DNA of 33,284 bases from Bacteroidota bacterium. GTDB lineage: Bacteria; Bacteroidota; Bacteroidia; UBA7662; CANHCV01. The notes under the pieces were generated by a model. The model was not told the origin of the DNA. It saw nothing but the letters and a program-made list of their open reading frames with translations, and searched no databases. A program made the position numbers and the translations under genes. Position 1 is the stretch's first letter. The number at the start of each line of letters is the position of its first letter. Positions 18,207 through 25,900 of the stretch are shown here, piece by piece. The stretch covers positions 1 to 33,284 of the forward strand of contig CANHCV010000021.1 of NCBI GenBank assembly GCA_947459245.1, in the 5' to 3' direction.

Positions 18207-19310
18207 TTATGTTAACGCAGCGTTGATTATCCGATGAATGATGTGAAAAACTGCATCTTCTTTCAAATTGCTTCCCGATGGCAAGCAAATTCCCGTTTGA
18301 AACAATTCCACCTCCCAATTTCGTGTGTGTACCGTTGCACCTTCAAAAACGGGTTGGAGGTGCATGGGTTTCCAAATCATCCTCGATTCTATTCCCTGAG
18401 ATTTTAGGGCTTCAACAGCTTTCTGTGGCTCTAAATTCGGGTGATGAATTGCAGTAATCCACCGATTGGAAAGGGCCGTTTTGCATTCCGGTTGAAAAGA
18501 AAAATGGGGATGGAGTTCCTGGAAATACAGGTCGAAGTTTCTTCTTCTTAGGGTTAGTTTCTGTGGCAATTGTTGAAATTGAGAAATTCCCAGTTGTGCA
18601 TTTAAATCGCCCATTCTCCAATTGAAGCCCAATTCTTGGTGTTGGTAATACGGCAATTGTTCCCGGGCTTGGGTGGCCAAATAAAAACCGTAATCGTACT
18701 TATTTGCGTGTTCTCCATTGAACAACAACGCACCACCACCGGAAGAGGTAATGATTTTATTTCGGTTGAAACTGAGCACACCAAAATCTCCAAAAGTGCC
18801 CACCGGCTTTCCATCCAAACTACTTCCAACGGCTTCGGCAGCATCTTCAATAAGGATTAACCGATCGCCGTACTTCTGCTTTAAATGCTGCCACGAAAGA
18901 ACCGCTTTTGCCGGATTTCCGTACAAATGCGTTAAAACGATGGCAGCTTTTCCTTGGATGCCTTGCATCATTCGATCAACATCTTCCCAAAAAATTTCAT
19001 CGATGTTCCAATCTTCGCCCGATCCTAAAAACACCGGTTTCGCCCCTTTCTGAACAAAAGGGGCAATGGAAGCAATGAACGTAAGATTCTGGCAAAAAAC
19101 GACTTCAAAAGAAAAAAACTCGGCAAGCATTTGAAACGCTACGGTACCCGATTGCAACAAGAGGGATTTGGAACCATAATAAGCATCCAGCATCCCCTCG
19201 AACTCCAAGGCAGGAAGGTTCACGTGTTGTTCTTGATGCGGTTCAAATAGTTTTTTTAAACCCAGAAAATCAGCATCATTCAAGTCGGGAGAAGATAAAA
19301 AGTACTTCAT
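18207..19310 (-). CDS. DegT/DnrJ/EryC1/StrS aminotransferase (PglE-like)
   Basis: LLLQSGTVAFQML; ILIEDAAEAVGSSLDGKPVGTFGDFGVLSFNRNKIITSSGGGALL; ESRMIWKPMHLQPVF; GICLPSGSNL. Confidence 0.93.
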   Translation of the reverse strand: MKYFLSSPDLNDADFLGLKKLFEPHQEQHVNLPALEFEGMLDAYYGSKSLLLQSGTVAFQMLAEFFSFEVVFCQNLTFIASIAPFVQKGAKPVFLGSGEDWNIDEIFWEDVDRMMQGIQGKAAIVLTHLYGNPAKAVLSWQHLKQKYGDRLILIEDAAEAVGSSLDGKPVGTFGDFGVLSFNRNKIITSSGGGALLFNGEHANKYDYGFYLATQAREQLPYYQHQELGFNWRMGDLNAQLGISQFQQLPQKLTLRRRNFDLYFQELHPHFSFQPECKTALSNRWITAIHHPNLEPQKAVEALKSQGIESRMIWKPMHLQPVFEGATVHTRNWEVELFQTGICLPSGSNLKEDAVFHIIHRIINAALT

Positions 19311-19888
19311 ATCACCGCTCCGTCTAAAACATCTTCTTTCACCAAACTTCCCGCTTTTATAAAAACGTTGCTCCCAATTTTTATTCCGGGGGTAACAACG
19401 GCGTTGGCTCCAACAAAACTATGGTCGCCAATGGAAACATGTCCGCACAAGGTTGCTCCAGGAGCGATGTGCACATTATTTCCCAAATGAACATCGTGAT
19501 CAACGATGGAACCTGAATTGATGATGCAATGATCTCCGATCACCGCAAAGGAATGAACGGTGGCTTTAGGGCCGATCCACGTTGCTTTTCCAATCTGGGC
19601 TGAGGGAGAAACAAATGCGGAAGGGTGGGACAAGAAAGATGGAAAAAAATCAATCAACTGCCCTTTTTCTGCAAGAATTTCTTTCCTGACTGACAAGTTA
19701 CCCATTCCTAAAATCACTTTTCCGGTTGGCCCTTGAAAGGGGGGATAAACTTTTAGATGCAATTGGGAAGAAGAATGATTTTGATCCCAGAAAAATACCT
19801 CTTGGCAGTTCATCAGTGAAAGTGTTTCTGCAATAACTTTCCCGTGGCCACCGGCTCCGTAGATGATGAAAGGAAGTGAATTTTGCAT
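19307..19888 (-). CDS. Acetyltransferase, NeuD/PglD sialic-acid O-acetyltransferase-like (left-handed beta helix)
   Basis: FIIYGAGGHGKVIAE N-terminal Rossmann-like motif; hexapeptide repeats GDHCIINSGSIVDHDVHLGNNVHIAPGATLCGHVSIGDHSFVGANAVVTPGIKIG. Confidence 0.93.
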   Translation of the reverse strand: MQNSLPFIIYGAGGHGKVIAETLSLMNCQEVFFWDQNHSSSQLHLKVYPPFQGPTGKVILGMGNLSVRKEILAEKGQLIDFFPSFLSHPSAFVSPSAQIGKATWIGPKATVHSFAVIGDHCIINSGSIVDHDVHLGNNVHIAPGATLCGHVSIGDHSFVGANAVVTPGIKIGSNVFIKAGSLVKEDVLDGAVI

Positions 19889-19933
19889 GTTTAAAGGTAG
19901 AAAATTGAAGTTGAATTTTCAACCATTTCTCTC

Positions 19934-20476
19934 TTAAGTACCGAATCTTTCAAAATCCGAGGCGTTTTTTCGCGCTTTTGTCAACAAAAGGAATACGGAA
20001 CGGATGAAAATTTGGGAATCAAACAGGAAGCTTTTCTTCTCTACGTAGGCTACATCGAGAGCGAGTCGCTCCTCCCAAGTCAAGATTTTTTGCATTTGGT
20101 GCAATTGGGACCAGCCAAAAATTCCAGGAACCACCAAGTGCCTGCGTTTTTGAGCTTCGGTATAATGCTGAAGGTATTCGGGAAGCAGGGGGCGGGGGCC
20201 AACCCAACTCAAATCTCCTTTCAAAATGTTCCACAATTGGGGAATTTCATCCAAGCCAAGACTTCGAACACGAATCCAAAATGGCGTTAATTCATGATTT
20301 GGGCCTAGGGATTTTACTTTATAAATGAGGAAAATGGTTTCCTTATGTCCCAATCTTTCTTGAACAAAAAGTGCTTTTCCGAATTGAATTTTGGCGATCA
20401 GCAGGAGGATAACCGCGGGGAAAAACGCAATCAACAGGGCAAAAAGGGCAAGAATGACATCAACAACTCTTTTCAC
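19934..20476 (-). CDS. Bacterial sugar transferase (phosphoglycosyl transferase, PglC-like), divergent
   Basis: KRVVDVILALFALLIAFFPAVILLL; LFVQERLGHK; LDEIPQLWNILKGDLSWVGPRPLLPEYL; VPGIFGWSQL. GTG at 20476 gives a GTGA overlap with the upstream stop; the ORF-track start is ATG 20494. Confidence 0.9.
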   Translation of the reverse strand: MKRVVDVILALFALLIAFFPAVILLLIAKIQFGKALFVQERLGHKETIFLIYKVKSLGPNHELTPFWIRVRSLGLDEIPQLWNILKGDLSWVGPRPLLPEYLQHYTEAQKRRHLVVPGIFGWSQLHQMQKILTWEERLALDVAYVEKKSFLFDSQIFIRSVFLLLTKARKNASDFERFGT

Positions 20477-21057
20477 AAGTCCGTAACAAAACATTGTTGA
20501 TCGCGAAGCTCATAGTTTTCTCCGGTTTCCGGGCATTGGGCTTGATTGTTTTCATTGAAGTGCAATGTATGCCCGGCTTTGCTCATCCATCCGATTTGTT
20601 TGGCAGGAACTCCGGCAACCATGGCAAAATTGGGAACGGGCTTGGTAACCACGGCACCGGCGGCAACAAAGGCAAATTCGCCAATTTCGTTTCCGCAAAC
20701 CAGAGTAGCATTGGCACCAATGCTGGCCCCTTTGCGAATGAGGGTTGGGCGGTACTCCGATTTCCGTTCAACGAAGGCCCGCGGATTCATAACGTTGGTA
20801 AAAACCATGGAAGGCCCCAAAAAAACATCTTCCTCACAAACAACACCCGTGTACAACGAAACATTATTCTGAATCTTTGTTCGATCCCCAATTTTCACTC
20901 CAGATGCGATAAAAACATTCTGACCAATGTTGCAAAACGACCCAATCTCGGCATCGGCCATGATGTGCGAAAAATGCCAAATTTTGGTTCCTTGCCCAAT
21001 GGTACAGCCCGAATCGGCAAAAGAGGAGGCATGAACAAATGCGGTACTTGCTATCAT
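20473..21057 (-). CDS. Hexapeptide-repeat N-acyltransferase (WbpD/WlbB-like)
   Basis: SGCTIGQGTKIWHFSHIMADAEIGSFCNIGQNVFIASGVKIGDRTKIQNNVSLYTGVVCEEDVFLGPSMVFTNVMNPRAF; VTKPVPNFAMVAGVPAKQIGWM. Confidence 0.93.
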   Translation of the reverse strand: MIASTAFVHASSFADSGCTIGQGTKIWHFSHIMADAEIGSFCNIGQNVFIASGVKIGDRTKIQNNVSLYTGVVCEEDVFLGPSMVFTNVMNPRAFVERKSEYRPTLIRKGASIGANATLVCGNEIGEFAFVAAGAVVTKPVPNFAMVAGVPAKQIGWMSKAGHTLHFNENNQAQCPETGENYELRDQQCFVTDL

Positions 21058-21647
21058 TTCGAGAAAAAACTTTGAACGGTTTTAAAGATGATTCCAAGGT
21101 CGGAAAAAAGATTCGCTTTTTTGGAATACGCCAAGCTCATTTCAATTTTTTGGGGCAGAATTACGTCGATGTAATGCTTTTCAGGATCGGTTGCTTTTGC
21201 CAATAATTCGCTTTCGTTCCAAAAAAGTATGCTGGAAACATCGGTTATTCCAGGTCGGAAACGGAAGATTTCCTTTTGATTGGAATCATACAAATCAACG
21301 TACTTTTTTACTTCCGGTCGCGGCCCAACGATGCTCATGTCGCCTTTCAGAACATTCCAAAATTGAGGAAATTCATCCAATTTGTACTTCCGCAAAAAAT
21401 ACCCAATTCGGGTTACCCGTTGATCCCGATTTCCAATGGTTAGCAGTCCTTTGCTTTGGCTATTTGCAAGCATGGTTCGAAGTTTTACCAATTGAAATGG
21501 CCTTTGATTTTTTCCAATTCTTTCTTGAAAAATAAACATGGAACCTTTGGAATCAAAAACGACCAAAATGCCTAAAAACAATACAAAAGGAGCCGTAATG
21601 GCCAGAAAAATAACTGAAAAAAAAATGTCGAATATCCGTTTTATCAT
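21054..21647 (-). CDS. Bacterial sugar transferase (phosphoglycosyl transferase), canonical
   Basis: IKRIFDIFFSVIFL; MFIFQERIGKNQRPFQLVKLRTM; RVTRIGYFLRKYKLDEFPQFWNVLKGDMSIVGPRPEVKKYV; RPGITDVSSI. Confidence 0.95.
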   Translation of the reverse strand: MIKRIFDIFFSVIFLAITAPFVLFLGILVVFDSKGSMFIFQERIGKNQRPFQLVKLRTMLANSQSKGLLTIGNRDQRVTRIGYFLRKYKLDEFPQFWNVLKGDMSIVGPRPEVKKYVDLYDSNQKEIFRFRPGITDVSSILFWNESELLAKATDPEKHYIDVILPQKIEMSLAYSKKANLFSDLGIIFKTVQSFFSK

Positions 21648-22861
21648 CCTATTCCCAACTTGGAAAGGACGAAAATAAGGGATTTTAATAGAAATTGGAT
21701 TTGTTCATCGGACAATTGGGGATAAATAGGTAATGAAACCTCCGAATTAGACAATTGAACGGCGTGGGGATAATTTTCGGGTTGAACCCCGATCGATTGA
21801 AAGTAGGTAAACTGTGGAAGTGATACAAAGTGAACATTGAGAGCGATGCCCAAATCTTTCATTTCGGAAATGAGCTGATCGCGAATTTCCGCCGATGCAT
21901 CCACAAGTTGAATCATGAACAAATGTCCGTTTCCCTGCCTTAAATCATCAGCAAATTGGGGCAAACGAATTCCTTTGATGGACTTTAGCGCTTGGGCATA
22001 TTGATGAAAAATTTCATTGCGTCGGGCCTGCATTTCTTCCCATTGATCCAATTGAGCCAAGGCTATCGCTGCACCCAAATCGGTCATGTTAATTTTCTTC
22101 CCCAATGCAACGATGTCGTACCTCCAACCATCATTGAGCGCCTTTTCGTGAACATTTTTAGAATGTCCGTTTTGGCTAATGATCTTATTTTTTCGGTATT
22201 CTTCTTCGTTTTGAAAAGGAGCTGGCAAATGGAATAATACGACTCCACCTTCGGCGGAGGTAATGTTTTTCACGGCATGCAAAGAAATAACGGTGAGGTC
22301 GGCCAACGTTCCTACCGGCCGGCCCTTGTACTTGGAGCCGATGGAATGAGCGGCATCAGCCATGATCAAAATTCTTCCGAGTTTTTCTTGATGGGGATGC
22401 TGGGGAGTAAACAACTTTTGAACGTCTTCCCGATTCACGAGTTGAAAAAGTGCATCGTAATTGCAAGGCCAACCGCCAATATCTACCGGAATAATGGCTT
22501 TGGTTTTGGGGCCAATGGCTTTTTCAACATTATTAATGGATAATTCGAAGGAATTTGGATCGGCATCTACCATCACGGGTATTGCTCCGCAATGGAGAAC
22601 GGCCGTAGCCGTAGAAGCATAGGTGTACGCCGGAATAATAACTTCATCCCCGGGCCCAACGCCAAACCATTCCAGCATCAATTGCATTCCTGCACTGGCC
22701 GAATTAACGCAAAGTGCTTTATCCACCCCCAGCCAATTGGCCATGCGGTTTTCTAACCGACTTACCTTGGGCCCAGTGGTTATCCAACCGCTGCTTAAGG
22801 AGTCAACGACTTCTTGAATAACGGACTCATTGATGAAAGGAGGGGAAAAGGGAATTTTCAT
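21644..22861 (-). CDS. DegT/DnrJ/EryC1/StrS aminotransferase (WbpE/PorR-like)
   Basis: MKIPFSPPFINESVIQEVVDSLSSGWITTGPKVSRLE; VIIPAYTYASTATAVLHCGAIPVMVD; ADAAHSIGSKYKGRPVGTLADLTVISLHAVKNITSAEGGVV. Start placed at ATG 22861. Confidence 0.93.
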   Translation of the reverse strand: MKIPFSPPFINESVIQEVVDSLSSGWITTGPKVSRLENRMANWLGVDKALCVNSASAGMQLMLEWFGVGPGDEVIIPAYTYASTATAVLHCGAIPVMVDADPNSFELSINNVEKAIGPKTKAIIPVDIGGWPCNYDALFQLVNREDVQKLFTPQHPHQEKLGRILIMADAAHSIGSKYKGRPVGTLADLTVISLHAVKNITSAEGGVVLFHLPAPFQNEEEYRKNKIISQNGHSKNVHEKALNDGWRYDIVALGKKINMTDLGAAIALAQLDQWEEMQARRNEIFHQYAQALKSIKGIRLPQFADDLRQGNGHLFMIQLVDASAEIRDQLISEMKDLGIALNVHFVSLPQFTYFQSIGVQPENYPHAVQLSNSEVSLPIYPQLSDEQIQFLLKSLIFVLSKLGIG

Positions 22862-22899
22862 GCAGAAAACAAAAATGTGAAAATAAATCCATTCTTTTT

Positions 22900-22907
22900 T
22901 AACTTTC
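22900..22907 (+). promoter_or_regulatory. Possible -7 element TAACTTTC (TAnnTTTG-like) for the 1833-aa gene
   Basis: One mismatch to the Bacteroidota TAnnTTTG consensus, 16 bp upstream of the ATG at 22923. Confidence 0.25.
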
Positions 22908-22922
22908 AGAAAATTTACACCC

Positions 22923-25900
22923 ATGAAAAAACTTTTTTTTCTTTTTTTGTTTGGGTTGGGAGCACTCGTTGGTTTCTCTCAATCCCTCTACACTTTCCCT
23001 CCTTTGCCAGGAAATAACGGTGCTGACGGAATAACCTTTAATCTTAAAGCTTATCGACCGATTATTCTTGACACCATTTACGTTGGTCTTTCGGGTGCTA
23101 CCGGCACCGACCAAGTGGAGGTTTGGTACAGCAGCACTCCCATTTCTGGGCAACCGAACGTCACTACTTCAACCGGATGGACCCTTCTGGGAACGTATTC
23201 GGCCAACATTACCAATACCGGTTTACGAATCTCCTCCGTTTCCGGTCTTGATATTACTGCAGCAAACTTTCGGATGAGTGCCGGGCAAGAGTACGGTTTT
23301 TATGTGGGGAATGTTCAGAATTCTACCATGATTTACACCACCCACACCGCGGCTTTTCCCGATACGTTCGTGAACAACGACATGAAAATTACCTCCGGGC
23401 CGCAAACCGGTTTCGGTGGTTCGCTTCCTCAGCCGTTCAATACTCCACGCTGTTTTACGGGAGGAATTGCCTACCACAGCGGACAAGGAACCGATTTAGG
23501 AGTCGCTTCGTTGGTAAGTCCTTCTGCACCCTTTGTTGCCGGAAGTACCCGTCCGGTTACCATTACCCTTTCCAACCAAGGCACTACCGCAATCACCAGC
23601 GCATCCTTGGGCTACCAACTGAACAACAACACGGCAGTAACGGCTCCTTGGACCGGAAATCTTGCCCCCGGAACCTCCACCACGTACACTTTTTCCACCA
23701 ACATTACCCTTCCTACCACGGGAACACACACCCTAAAAACTTGGGCCGCAAACGCGAACGGAAGTCCGGATGTGAACCCCAACAACGACACGTTGCGCAC
23801 CAAACTTTGCTTCGGATTAACGGCAGGAACGTATACCGTTGGTGCACGACCCACCGCCAATTATCAAACCCTTCAAGATGCCATTGCCGCTCTCAATTGT
23901 GGAGGCGGAACGGGCAGCATTGCATTTGAATTGGATTCGGGAACCTACACGGGAACCTTCTTGATTCAGGGCCCCATTTCCGGCAATCCATCCATCACCA
24001 TTACCCAAAATGGGAGTTTGGGAGATGTGACGATCCAAGACCCCATCTTTCCACCTACCACAGGAACCAGCGTTTTTAAATTGGATCAGGTTTCCGATTT
24101 TTCTTTCTCCAACATCGTTTTTAAACGAAATGGGTCAGCGGGGTTCGGAACTCCTTCCGCCATCATCGAAGCCAACGATGGCGACAACATTGAAATTAGC
24201 CAGTGCCGTTTGATCGGAGGAAGTGGGTTTGGTACCGATTACTCGGTTTACTTCAACAACACCTCCAATTCCCGCACCATCGATTGTTTCTTGGACGGAG
24301 GAATTAGCGGGATTTTTTATACCTCTTCCACCCAGGCCGACAACAACTCCATTTTCAACAACCGATTGGTTAATTTTTCGGCTTCTGCGATTTCACTTAC
24401 CGCTCAAACTTTAGCACAGGTGAACAACAATACCATTCAAGATGTAGATGGATTTGAGATCATTCGTTTGGAAGGTGGATTTGGAAATCAGGTTTACGAC
24501 AATAAAATAATGGGAGACATGGGTGGTTCGGTTGCAGTTTCTTTGAACAACGTAAACGGCCAATCGGGAGATCCCACCAAAGTCTACAACAACACTATTC
24601 AATTAAAATCCACCAGTTTTTTTGGTGCACCAAGCGTGTTCAGCATCTTCACAGATTCAACAGATGGACCCGATTACATGCAATTGCTGCACAACACCGT
24701 TGCTTTTGAGTACAGCCGATCGCCCTTCTTTGGTAGCACGGGGATGATTTCCATTTTTGAAGACGACACCACCCTTGTTTCTTTAGGTCATTTGGATGTT
24801 TTGAACAACATTTTCATGGCAAAATCAGACACCCGTTTCCAAATGAGCGTTGATTTTCATGCTTACAATCTTTCTTCCTTGAAGTTGATCGACAGCGCGA
24901 ACATCGATTACAACGACTATTTCATTGGAGCAAATCTTTCTGATTTTGCTTTCATCGATGATGCTACACCCATCACGCATACCACCCTTTTTGATTGGAA
25001 AACAGGGACCAACCAGGATGCGAATTCCGACTCGTTGAACCCCCGTTTCATTTCCAATGCTTTGTTAATCCCTATTGAAGGGTTGATCAATAATTCTGGA
25101 ACACCTTCTTTTGTAACCAATGATATTACTGGTGCGGTTCGAAGTGCAACCACGCCCGATTATGGAGCTTACGAGTTTACTCCGTCTCCAACCGAAATCA
25201 GCATTTCTTCCATTGTGAGTCCGGTGAGTGGATGTGGTTTGGGTAACAACGACACCGTGGTTGCTTTAGTGGAACATTTGGGAACCAACAATTTGAACCA
25301 GTTGGTGGTTAGTTACACCGTAAACGGCGCCTTTGGTGGAACCGATACCCTAACTGGTCCCATTGCGCCTGGAGCAAAAATCCGATATGCTTTCCGCAAT
25401 CGTTATAATTTCAGCACGGTTGGAACCTACGCCATCAAAGCCTATGTTGCTGTTCCGGTAGATAATTTACCGTTGAACGATACCGCCAATTATGAATTGA
25501 TTCACTACGCAACCGTTACTGCACCAGATACGCAACGCTTTGATGCATCAGCAGCTTGGATTACGTACGGAAGTTCGAACACTTGGGCTCACGGTGCTCC
25601 CAACGGTGCAGTCATCAATACCTCGGTTTCGGCGCCCAATGTCTGGACCAATAATCTTACCGGTAATTACAACGATAACGAACAATCGTACATTCAATCT
25701 CCATGTTACAACTTAACCGGTTTGCGAGTGCCCATGGTTGGATTTAGCCTTGCCTACGAATCGGAAATCAATTACGATGGAATGGTTTTAGAAGCCTCTA
25801 CCGATGGTGGTGGAACGTGGAATGTGATTGGCGGACAAAGTTCTGGAGGAACCAACTGGTACAATGCCAACATCAATGGAACCCAATTTTCAGGAGATTG

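Noticed and set aside
20494-21075. 193-aa plus-strand ORF opposite the WbpD-like acyltransferase
   Set aside because: Antisense to hexapeptide-repeat codons, which explains its repetitive Gly/Asn composition.
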